Positions 36,856 to 45,146 of a DNA stretch of 64,000 nt are shown here, piece by piece. The notes beneath the pieces are model-generated. The model was not told where the DNA came from. It made no database searches and was given only the letters and a program-made list of their open reading frames with translations. The position numbers and the translations under genes were made by a program. Source of the stretch: CAZNPH01 sp964574985 (GTDB lineage: Bacteria; Bacteroidota; Bacteroidia; Bacteroidales; SM23-62); contig CAZNPH010000012.1 in assembly GCA_964574985.1 (NCBI GenBank), positions 49,880 through 113,879 on the forward strand, read 5' to 3'. Each line of letters starts with the position of its first letter. Position 1 is the first letter of the stretch.

Positions 36856-38112
36856 ATGAAACGATACCTGATCTATTCGATCATACCCGTACTGTTTCTT
36901 TTTGCACAACACAAGAAAATATCCGGACAGGATACAGTCAGGTATTTTCCCGTCCGGGGTGTGGTTCTGGACAGGAGCAACAACCAGCCGGTGACATTTG
37001 CTTCCGTTTATACTGAAGGATACGGGATCGGGACCGTTACCAATTCGGAGGGAGAATTTGTGCTTAAGGTGCCGGAACGCTTCCGTGACGGCAAACTGGG
37101 GATCTCGAGTCTGGGCTACCGGAAAATGTCATTCGACATAGCCGGTCTGAACAAGGAGAACAACGTGATCATGCTTGAGCCTTCCCCCATCCCGATCAGG
37201 GAAGTGACCATAAGAACGGACGATCCCCTGTCACTGATCCGTGGGGCCTTTAAGAAAGTCCCTGACAATTACAGCACCGAACCCGTCATGATGACCGCTT
37301 TCTATCGCGAAAGCATCAAACAGCGAAGATATTATGTCTCTGTTTCGGAGGCGGTACTGGACATTTACAAAAGCCCCTGCCGGAGTCTGACCGAAACAGA
37401 CAGAATACGAATCTTCAAGGGCAGAAGAAGCATTGATGTTGACAGAATGGACACCCTTGTCCTGAAACTGCAGGGAGGTCCCTATATTTCTTTCCAGTTG
37501 GACCTGGTGAAAAATCCCGGAGATATTCTTTCTGCCGATATGCTCCAGTATTACAACTTTTCCCCGGGCGGTGTCACCACAGTGGATGACCGGCAGGCTT
37601 ACGTGATCCTTTTTGACCAGAAGGATGGTGTGGATATGCCCCTTTATGCCGGAAAGATGTACATTGATGCGGAAAACCTGGCCTTTACCGGCTTTGATTT
37701 CGGACTCAGTGAAAAGGAAATTGACCAGGCTGCAGATTATTATATCATGAAGAGACCGCCCCGTTTGCGTGCCGAAGTTCCCGCTGCAGACTACCTGGTT
37801 CGTTACCGGAAGATCGGGGGTCTCTGGTATCTCAATCATGTCAGGGCAGATATTGAATTTAAACTCAGGTGGAAAAGGCAGCTTTTTGCTACAAGGTACC
37901 AGGTAACTTCGGAAATGGCGGTAACCGACATTGACCGGGAGAATATCAACAAATTCAGATACAGGGAAAGCCTGAAGTTGCGTGATATACTCACGGAAAA
38001 CCTGAAAGATTTTATTGATCCGGATTTCTGGGGCGATTACAACGTGATCAAGCCCGATGAATCCATCGAAGAAGCCATTGAGAAACTCAGCGACAAGCTG
38101 AAGAGAAGATGA
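36856..38112 (+). CDS. Carboxypeptidase-regulatory-like domain protein
   Basis: 418 residues from the ATG at 36856 with a signal peptide (YLIYSIIPVLFLFAQ). Residues about 35-120 form a CarboxypepD_reg-like beta domain (RGVVLDRSNNQPVTFASVYT, GTVTNSEGEFVLKVPE, ISSLGYRKMSF). The remaining part (YFPVRG ... LSLIRGAFKKVPDNYSTEPV ... MTAFYRESIK) matches the common Bacteroidetes periplasmic protein type that follows such a domain. It is exported and has no visible catalytic motif. The function is unknown. It may form a unit with the Nramp-like gene 98 bases upstream. Confidence 0.75.
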   Translation: MKRYLIYSIIPVLFLFAQHKKISGQDTVRYFPVRGVVLDRSNNQPVTFASVYTEGYGIGTVTNSEGEFVLKVPERFRDGKLGISSLGYRKMSFDIAGLNKENNVIMLEPSPIPIREVTIRTDDPLSLIRGAFKKVPDNYSTEPVMMTAFYRESIKQRRYYVSVSEAVLDIYKSPCRSLTETDRIRIFKGRRSIDVDRMDTLVLKLQGGPYISFQLDLVKNPGDILSADMLQYYNFSPGGVTTVDDRQAYVILFDQKDGVDMPLYAGKMYIDAENLAFTGFDFGLSEKEIDQAADYYIMKRPPRLRAEVPAADYLVRYRKIGGLWYLNHVRADIEFKLRWKRQLFATRYQVTSEMAVTDIDRENINKFRYRESLKLRDILTENLKDFIDPDFWGDYNVIKPDESIEEAIEKLSDKLKRR

Positions 38113-38141
38113 TCACCACAGGCCGGATCATCCCGGACCGG

Positions 38142-38831
38142 TCATGACCGGCCGTATACCCTGAGTACCGTTTTCCGGAGTTGTTTGCCTGCCGGGGAAA
38201 ACAGATGCAGGATATTGACGGCAATTTCATCCGGAGTGACCCACCTGGTATGATCCGATTCCGGCATCGCCTGCCGGTTACGGGGAGTGTCGATCACACT
38301 GGGTACGATCACCGAAGCAGTGACCGGAGAATCCTTCTCCGCGTTGATCATTTCCGATAGCCTGAATAACAGGGATTTTGAAAGGGAATAAGCCACCATG
38401 TCCTTTCCTGTCCCTGGATCAAGGGGAGGTCTTGCCCCGGTAAGGATCAACTGGCCGCCGGAAGATTGCCTTTTCATGATCCGGTATAGTTCCATGGCAG
38501 GAATGTATGCGGTTTTGAAGTTCACGGCCAGCATCCTGTCGATCTCTTCCATGGGGGTCCCGCCGAGTTTGCCCATGGCAAATCCACCGGCTGTCAGTAT
38601 CGCTCCTTCAATATTCCCTGAATTTTTCCCTATGCTTTGTATGGTTTCGGCAACTTCCCTTTCACGGGTCAGGTCGGCAAAATAGATTTTTGTGCCGGGC
38701 GTTTTGAGTTTTCCTGCATTGTCTCCCGGACGGACAATCGCAGATACATGGCGGCCTGACCGGATGAATTCCCTCACCACTGCCCTGCCCAGGTTCCCGT
38801 TGGCTCCCGTTACCAGAATGGTTGATCTCAT
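38142..38831 (-). CDS. Short-chain dehydrogenase/reductase, atypical
   Basis: 229 residues from the ATG at 38831. The Rossmann loop is VTGANGNLGRAVV. A Ser/Tyr/Lys-like region reads LILTGARPPLDPG and DMVAYSLSKSLLFRLS (YSLSK = Y-x-x-x-K). The substrate is unknown. It is convergent with the preceding plus-strand gene. A 14-bp palindrome (38138-38151) spans its stop codon. Confidence 0.8.
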   Translation of the reverse strand: MRSTILVTGANGNLGRAVVREFIRSGRHVSAIVRPGDNAGKLKTPGTKIYFADLTREREVAETIQSIGKNSGNIEGAILTAGGFAMGKLGGTPMEEIDRMLAVNFKTAYIPAMELYRIMKRQSSGGQLILTGARPPLDPGTGKDMVAYSLSKSLLFRLSEMINAEKDSPVTASVIVPSVIDTPRNRQAMPESDHTRWVTPDEIAVNILHLFSPAGKQLRKTVLRVYGRS

Positions 38832-38932
38832 GGTTTTTAAAGGCAACATACGAATTAATGGGAATATTTACAATCCGGATTAAACCATGGGACATTTTTT
38901 TCGTCATAAAAAAAATGAGTCGGATAGATTAT

Positions 38933-38940
38933 TACCTTTG
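38933..38940 (+). promoter_or_regulatory. -7 promoter box (TACCTTTG) for cassette 2
   Basis: A perfect TAnnTTTG match 21 bases before the start of the second TonB receptor. No clear TTTG is found 19-21 bases upstream. Confidence 0.4.
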
Positions 38941-38961
38941 ACTAATCTTGCATAACCAACC

Positions 38962-41625
38962 ATGCCGACCAGGATTGTATTGATTTTCATTTTTTCGCTT
39001 GTCATGACCAGGGGTGGCCTGTCGGCGGACCAGGATACTGTCCTGGTGAGCAGGGATTATGAAGGGGTGTCCCTGGAAACCGTAATGAATGATCTGGAGA
39101 ATTGTACCGGAAGCCGGTTTTTTTATAAAAAGGAATGGATTACAGACCATTCGGTTAGCCTTTCTTTTCAGGATGTGCCTCTCAGACAGGCTTTGAAGGA
39201 GATTTTCCCGGGGACCGGACTGACCTGCCTGGAATATCAACCGGGAATATTCGTCCTGGTGAAAGCGGGCAAGCGTGATCAGTCCACGGAAATATTGTAT
39301 GTTTTGCCTTCAACGGGAAAATACAGGATCTCGGGGAAGGTCATGAACGCGGAAACCAACCGCCCGGTTGTTGGAGCGAATATTTATATTGAAGATCTGA
39401 ATATCGGTGCGGCAACCGGACTGGACGGAACTTTCTTCATCGAGCTTCCTTCCGGGAACTATACGGTTCAGATCAGCAGTCTGGGCCTGGAAAAAACAGT
39501 CAGGCAGGTCAACCTGACCCGGGATACTGAGATGGTTGTTTCCTTGTTTACGGAATCGGTGGAGTTGGATGAGATCGTGATCCGCGAAAGGGCTCCCGAT
39601 GAAAATGTTACCGGTACGCAGATCGGAACCTCAAAAATCAGCATGAAAACCATCGATGTTTTACCTTCGGTCCTCGGCGAACACGATGTGGTTCAAAACA
39701 TACTCCTGCTTCCCGGGGTTACCAACGTGGGTGAAGGGACATCCGGATTCAATGTTCGCGGGGGAAAAAGCGATCAGAACCTCATACTCATGGATGGGAT
39801 CCCGGTGTTTAATTCATCCCATCTTTTCGGCTTTTTTTCCACTTTCAATCCGGATGTGGTGCGGGATGTTACCTTATACAGGGGTGGCATTCCGGCCCGA
39901 TACGGTGGCCGTCTGTCATCCATACTGGCGGTGGAGCAAAGGGAGGGAGACCTGACGGAATTCAGCGGGAAGGCAACGGCCGGACTCATTGCCAGCAGGC
40001 TGACCCTGGAAGGACCGGTGATCAGGAACAGGAGTTCATTCCTGCTTTCGGGAAGGACCTCATATACCAAATGGCTGCTGGGCAGGTTTCCCAATGATGA
40101 ACTGAGAAACAGTCATGCCTGCTATTATGATGCCAACGGGAAAATACGGTACCGGATCAACGAAAACAACCGCCTCTACCTGTCGGCTTATCTGAGCCAT
40201 GATGGTTTTGAATTTCAGAACAAACTCGAGGATCTTCTTTATGAATGGGGTACGCGGACAGGCATTGCCAGATGGAATCATATTTTCACCGAACGTTTTT
40301 TCTCCGACCTGTACCTCTCGTACGGGAACAGCTACCAAAGTTATTCCACGGGAGAAGAAGCAGATGCATCCACATTGAACACAGGCCTTCAGTTTGAAGG
40401 CATCCGGAATAACTATCAGTTCAACCGCCTGGAGAACCACCGGATCAGTTTTGGTGCCGAGACATACCTGTATCATTACAACAACGGGGAACTGGTTCCC
40501 AGTCATCCGGAAAGTGCGATCGTTCCGTTTTCGCTGCAGGGTGAACAATCCCTGGAGTCAGCGGTTTTTGCCGGGGATGAGATCGACCTTACCGGCCGGA
40601 TTTCGGTGATGGCCGGACTCCGGTATTCGTTTTTCTTTAATTTGGGTCCGGGCGATGTATATCTCTATGAAGATCCCGGTTGCCGAACACCTGAAACCGT
40701 TTCCGGAACCGGGCATTATTCCCCGGGGGACGTCATCAGGTTTTACCATGGCCTTGAACCGAGGTTTTCAGTCAAATTCGGACTGGACCGCCATTCTTCC
40801 CTGAAACTCGGCTACAACCGGATGAAGCAGTACATTCATCAGATATCCAATACATCAGCCATGAGTCCGGTCGACCAATGGAAAACCAGCAACAAATACA
40901 TTCCGCCGGAAACCGGGGACCAGTACTCCATTGGTTATTTCAGGAATTTCAAATCTAATATGTATGAAACCTCGGTCGAGATTTACTATAAGAATCTGCA
41001 GGACATCATTGAATACAGGGACCAGGCCAAATTGCTGATGAATGAAAAACTGGAAGCCGACCTGCTGAACGGGTACGGCAGATCTTACGGATTGGAACTT
41101 TTCCTGAAAAAGGTGACCGGTTCCCTGACCGGCTGGATTTCATATACCTATTCACGGGTTGAATTCAAAGTGTATGGAGAAAAACTCTCCCAGCAGGTCA
41201 ACTTCGGGGAATTTTACCCCGCCCGTTATGACAAGCCGCATGATCTTACCCTGGTGGCCAATTACCAGTTCAATAAGAAATGGAGCATATCCGCCAATTT
41301 CGTGTACAGAAGCGGGAGTCCCATTACGGTACCCGTTTCCCAGTACAGCATCGAAGAAAATATCGTTCTGGATTATTCCAACAGAAACCAATACAGGATC
41401 CCGGATTATCACCGGCTGGATATTTCAATCAATTTCAGGGGGAAGAAGTACAAACGGAAAGAGATTTTTTCCGGGGATCTTTCCCTATCCGTTTACAATC
41501 TGTACAGCCGGGACAATATATATTCGGTTTTTTTCAGGAAAACATACGGTATTATTCCGCAGCCTTTCAAATTGAGTGTGATCGGAGCGGCGATACCTTC
41601 TGTTTCGTACAGCCTGAAATTTTAA
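38962..41625 (+). CDS. TonB-dependent receptor with STN and carboxypeptidase-regulatory domains, cassette 2
   Basis: 887 residues. Signal peptide, then an STN domain (LVSRDYEGVSLETVMNDLEN, FQDVPLRQALKEIFPG), a CarboxypepD_reg-like domain (ISGKVMNAETNRPVVGANIY) and a plug with GFNVRGGKSDQNLILMDGIP and YRGGIPARYGGRLSSILAV. The barrel ends in IPSVSYSLKF. It is clearly a homologue of the receptor at 32.7-35.3 kb, with the same domain order and many shared blocks, but it is diverged. The next gene begins 10 bases after its stop. The ligand is unknown. Confidence 0.93.
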   Translation: MPTRIVLIFIFSLVMTRGGLSADQDTVLVSRDYEGVSLETVMNDLENCTGSRFFYKKEWITDHSVSLSFQDVPLRQALKEIFPGTGLTCLEYQPGIFVLVKAGKRDQSTEILYVLPSTGKYRISGKVMNAETNRPVVGANIYIEDLNIGAATGLDGTFFIELPSGNYTVQISSLGLEKTVRQVNLTRDTEMVVSLFTESVELDEIVIRERAPDENVTGTQIGTSKISMKTIDVLPSVLGEHDVVQNILLLPGVTNVGEGTSGFNVRGGKSDQNLILMDGIPVFNSSHLFGFFSTFNPDVVRDVTLYRGGIPARYGGRLSSILAVEQREGDLTEFSGKATAGLIASRLTLEGPVIRNRSSFLLSGRTSYTKWLLGRFPNDELRNSHACYYDANGKIRYRINENNRLYLSAYLSHDGFEFQNKLEDLLYEWGTRTGIARWNHIFTERFFSDLYLSYGNSYQSYSTGEEADASTLNTGLQFEGIRNNYQFNRLENHRISFGAETYLYHYNNGELVPSHPESAIVPFSLQGEQSLESAVFAGDEIDLTGRISVMAGLRYSFFFNLGPGDVYLYEDPGCRTPETVSGTGHYSPGDVIRFYHGLEPRFSVKFGLDRHSSLKLGYNRMKQYIHQISNTSAMSPVDQWKTSNKYIPPETGDQYSIGYFRNFKSNMYETSVEIYYKNLQDIIEYRDQAKLLMNEKLEADLLNGYGRSYGLELFLKKVTGSLTGWISYTYSRVEFKVYGEKLSQQVNFGEFYPARYDKPHDLTLVANYQFNKKWSISANFVYRSGSPITVPVSQYSIEENIVLDYSNRNQYRIPDYHRLDISINFRGKKYKRKEIFSGDLSLSVYNLYSRDNIYSVFFRKTYGIIPQPFKLSVIGAAIPSVSYSLKF

Positions 41626-41635
41626 TGAAGGCAAA

Positions 41636-43954
41636 ATGGGTAAATTGCTTGTAACATGCATCATGATCTTTTCCCTGTTCAGGGTTTTGGAAGCAGAACC
41701 GGCAAGAACAGATGATCCGGAGTACCCTGTGATCCGCATTACCACTGACCGTTTATATTATTTCCCGGGGCAGATGGTTTGGTTCAGTGCAGATTTCGCG
41801 GGTGGCAGTTACGGGACAGACAGTCTTTCCGCAATACTGGTTTCCCTGGCAGATCCCCGGGGGAAACAGTTGGATCATATGAAGCTTCCGGTAAAGAACG
41901 GGCTGGGATCTTCATCTTTCTTTCTTCCGGATACGGTAACAGCAGGCATTTATACACTCAGGATTTTTGATGAACATGCCGGAACAGAAAGTGACGGATT
42001 GTTTTTTTCGCGTATCCTTCCGGTGTATACGAAAGATTACCTGAATTCCCTGACCGGTACGGTGGGCAGTTACACAGGCCAGGAACTCATGATCAGGTTT
42101 TTCCCTGAAGGAGGAAATTTTCTTGCGGGCCGGAGAAACAAGGTCGGATTTACCGCACGGGACGAGTCCGGGCAGCCGGTGGAACTGGAAGGAATGATAA
42201 CCACCGGTCAGGGAGAGAAGATCGTAGACGTACGTACCGAAAGTCCGGGATTTGGTTATTTTTACCTGTTTCCCACAGCAGGAAAGCAATATAATTTACA
42301 ATTGATCTCCCCCCGTGACAGCAGCATCATTCACCACAGGCTTCCGGCTGTATCCACATCAGGATTTTTGCTTTCGGTTGAGAATATCCCCGGCAGGGAT
42401 CTGATGGTTTCTGTTGCCGGAGGATACATGGATAACCTTACGGGAAATGGCAGGATTTCTCTTGCGGTATATTCCGGAAGGCATTGTTGTTTTTACAAGC
42501 CGGTGAATCTGAGAAATTCCGGGTTATCAAACATCCGGATGTCCAAATCCGGGCTGCCTGACGGAACGGTTGAATTCATTCTTGCGGATGAGGGAGGCCG
42601 GATACTGAACCGCCGGATCATATATCTTCATTACCGGATGGCCGGTGATTTTTTTCATGCAAGCTATCCGGCAGAAATCCAGCCCGGGAAGGAAGTGCAA
42701 TTCACTTTCAGTCCGGCTTCCGGTGCGTATGAAGTGCCTCAGGATAACCTGAACCTATCGGTCACGCATGCAGAACAATACGAAGAAAAGCAATTGTTTG
42801 ATGAACAATTCATCAGCAATCTTCTTCTTTGCGCGGACCACGGAGTGTACCGGACAAACATGGAGGAGCCATCCTCATTTCAGCGCATCCGGACTCAGGA
42901 ACCGGGTTTTTCGATCCGGGGAAAAGTGATCGAAGCCCAATCGGGTGATCCGGTGGAAGGCATGTTCACCCTGGCACATGACGGGGAATACCCTCAATTG
43001 GTATCTGCGTATTCGGATTCCGCCGGTTTCGTTGAATTTCCGGGTTACCGTTTTTACGGCACACGTAAATTCGTATTGGTAACCAATTCAACAAATCATC
43101 AGGAAAAAGACATCGGGTTTGTAATCAACCGGGGAGAGATTCAAAGCATCCCTTTTCCCAATCAGCAATTGATGATCCCGGGGAATAAAGTGTTAAAACT
43201 ATGTGATCGTTACAATAAATGGCAATTGATCAGGCAACAATATTATGATACGGTTTTTCGGAGCAGATCCGTAATCACTGATTCAGGCGGCCGGTTAAAT
43301 GTAAGGCCTTCGGGGATTGTGGATACTTCCCCCGACCGCGTATATGAAATGGGAAAATACATTGAGTTCAAAACTACCGAAGAATTTATCAGGGAAGTGG
43401 TCTCTCCCATTGTGAATGTGAAAAAGAAAAAAGGCAGATACACGCTCCGGATGAATTTCAGGGATGTCGATTACCCGTTCAGAAAACCGTTCAGGGAACC
43501 TCCCCTGCTGTTGATCGATGGAGTCCCCGCGTATGACACGGAACTCTTCCTCGGCATCAATACAAGTTTTATCGACCGCTTTGAAGTGTTCGGATCGGTG
43601 AAAAAAATCAGGGATTTCTGGCCCCTCGGGAAAAACGGTGTTTTCGCCATGTATACCAAAAGCGGTAATTATTCTCTTCCGGAGCTCAGGGCAATGGATT
43701 ATTTTGTTTTTGAAGGGTTCCGGGTTCCGGTAAGTTTTAAAAGATCGAATGATGTATTTTTTGGTGTGCGGTGTGATGGTGAACCGGATTTCAGAAGTCT
43801 TGTATATTGGGATCCCGAATTAAGTGCATACGGCGGATACAGCGGGGAATTCACAGCAACCGATGCTCCGGGAAACTTTGTAATCAGGATCACCGGGATC
43901 CTGAGAAACGGTGAGCCTTTTGAATCCATGTATCCATTTAAAACATTATACTGA
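41636..43954 (+). CDS. MG2-domain envelope protein with C-terminal plug-like segment, cassette 2
   Basis: 772 residues. After a signal peptide the MG2-type strand reads VIRITTDRLYYFPGQMVWFS. Mid-protein strands include FSIRGKVIEAQSGDPVEG. The C-terminal segment has VNVKKKKGRYTLRMNFRD, PLLLIDGVPAYDTE, INTSFIDRFEVFG and KNGVFAMYTKSGNYSLPE. This is the same plug-like arrangement as in the cassette 1 homologue. It is the second gene of cassette 2, with 10 bases before it and 18 after. Predicted periplasmic/outer-membrane partner of the receptor; role unknown. Confidence 0.75.
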   Translation: MGKLLVTCIMIFSLFRVLEAEPARTDDPEYPVIRITTDRLYYFPGQMVWFSADFAGGSYGTDSLSAILVSLADPRGKQLDHMKLPVKNGLGSSSFFLPDTVTAGIYTLRIFDEHAGTESDGLFFSRILPVYTKDYLNSLTGTVGSYTGQELMIRFFPEGGNFLAGRRNKVGFTARDESGQPVELEGMITTGQGEKIVDVRTESPGFGYFYLFPTAGKQYNLQLISPRDSSIIHHRLPAVSTSGFLLSVENIPGRDLMVSVAGGYMDNLTGNGRISLAVYSGRHCCFYKPVNLRNSGLSNIRMSKSGLPDGTVEFILADEGGRILNRRIIYLHYRMAGDFFHASYPAEIQPGKEVQFTFSPASGAYEVPQDNLNLSVTHAEQYEEKQLFDEQFISNLLLCADHGVYRTNMEEPSSFQRIRTQEPGFSIRGKVIEAQSGDPVEGMFTLAHDGEYPQLVSAYSDSAGFVEFPGYRFYGTRKFVLVTNSTNHQEKDIGFVINRGEIQSIPFPNQQLMIPGNKVLKLCDRYNKWQLIRQQYYDTVFRSRSVITDSGGRLNVRPSGIVDTSPDRVYEMGKYIEFKTTEEFIREVVSPIVNVKKKKGRYTLRMNFRDVDYPFRKPFREPPLLLIDGVPAYDTELFLGINTSFIDRFEVFGSVKKIRDFWPLGKNGVFAMYTKSGNYSLPELRAMDYFVFEGFRVPVSFKRSNDVFFGVRCDGEPDFRSLVYWDPELSAYGGYSGEFTATDAPGNFVIRITGILRNGEPFESMYPFKTLY

Positions 43955-43972
43955 CAGGATAAGCCTTCTTTT

Positions 43973-45127
43973 ATGAACAAACAAAAGGGACATGCCGGAA
44001 AGATTATGTTTCTTCTTCTGGCTGCGGCCATGATCAAGGGATGCGTGGAAGAATATGATCTCAGTCTGGATAATTATGCCGACAGGATCGTGGTATACGG
44101 CTCGGTTACCGATCAACCGGGACCATATGTAATTCAGTTGGGGAGAACCAACCCGTATGGCGAACCGGGCGTAAACATACCCGAATCGGGCGCCATTGTT
44201 TATATTTCCGATGATGAGGGCAACACAGAATTTTTTGATGAAGTCACCCCGGGCACTTATAAGTCCGATTCCTCGAGCTTTAGGGGAGAAGCCGGAAAGA
44301 CATATATGCTGCATATCGAAACCGCGGATTGTGAGGAATATGCCTCCGAGCCCGAGTCGATGGAACCGGTGAGTACAATAGACAGTACATACTACAAGGT
44401 AAAGACATGGACCGAATCGGAAACCATTCAGGGGAAATATTACGAGGTAGCCAAAGACGCGATCGAAATATATTCAGTGACACGGGATCCGCCACAACCC
44501 GGCAACCATTACAGGTGGCAGGTATCGACCTGGGAGGAAGTCCGATATAACGATCAGACCGATACCTATAAAATGATTGAGCTGTCGAAAGACAGAAGCG
44601 ATCTGGATACTTATCTGGGGATCGGCATTGACTGGTATGTGTTTGAAAACAGTTGTGCTGCAAGATGTTATCGTTATAAAACCAGAAATGATTTTTATAT
44701 TGATGATGACCTTCAGTGGAACGGGTCGGTTTTGCACACTCCGGTCACGGTATTGAAGAACAACAATTATGATATTGCGCTGATCATCGAACAAATGTCC
44801 CTTTCGTCCAAGGCGTCCCGGTTTTACAGCCAGCTCAGGGAACAGTTTGCCAGCGTGGGGAGCATATATGATCCCATTCCCACCCGGATCGCCGGGAACA
44901 TCAAAAATGTTAACAATCCCCAGATCTATGCGGTGGGTTTCTTCAATGTGTCGGCGGTGGATGTGGATACGGTTTTTCTGGAAAGGTCCAGGGTGGAAAA
45001 ACCTGTCTCCAGGCCGGGATGCTTCGATTCCGCCATTCCTCCGGGAGATTGCCGGACTTTCCCTCCGGATTTCTGGACGGTCGCAAATTTGAGTAGGTGG
45101 GATATCACAAGGTCCGTTGAACAATGA
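43973..45127 (+). CDS. DUF4249 lipoprotein, cassette 2
   Basis: 384 residues. The lipobox (LLAAAMIKGC) places the lipidated cysteine at residue 24. The following text (VEEYDLSLDNYADRIVVYGS, PYVIQLGRTNPYG, SGAIVYISDDEGN) is the DUF4249 opening. It is the third gene of cassette 2, 18 bases after the MG2-like gene. The propeller gene downstream can start at an in-frame TTG at 45117 inside this gene, but the ATG at 45147 is more likely. Confidence 0.85.
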   Translation: MNKQKGHAGKIMFLLLAAAMIKGCVEEYDLSLDNYADRIVVYGSVTDQPGPYVIQLGRTNPYGEPGVNIPESGAIVYISDDEGNTEFFDEVTPGTYKSDSSSFRGEAGKTYMLHIETADCEEYASEPESMEPVSTIDSTYYKVKTWTESETIQGKYYEVAKDAIEIYSVTRDPPQPGNHYRWQVSTWEEVRYNDQTDTYKMIELSKDRSDLDTYLGIGIDWYVFENSCAARCYRYKTRNDFYIDDDLQWNGSVLHTPVTVLKNNNYDIALIIEQMSLSSKASRFYSQLREQFASVGSIYDPIPTRIAGNIKNVNNPQIYAVGFFNVSAVDVDTVFLERSRVEKPVSRPGCFDSAIPPGDCRTFPPDFWTVANLSRWDITRSVEQ

Positions 45128-45146
45128 AAGCATTATTACAGGACAA

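Noticed and set aside
38138..38151. 14-bp palindrome ccggtcatgaccgg as terminator or operator
   Set aside because: It lies over the stop codon of a convergent gene, has no T tract, and such palindromes can arise by chance in this sequence.
45117..45146. TTG start of the propeller gene inside the DUF4249 gene
   Set aside because: An ATG 30 bases further gives a normal signal-peptide-type start without overlap.
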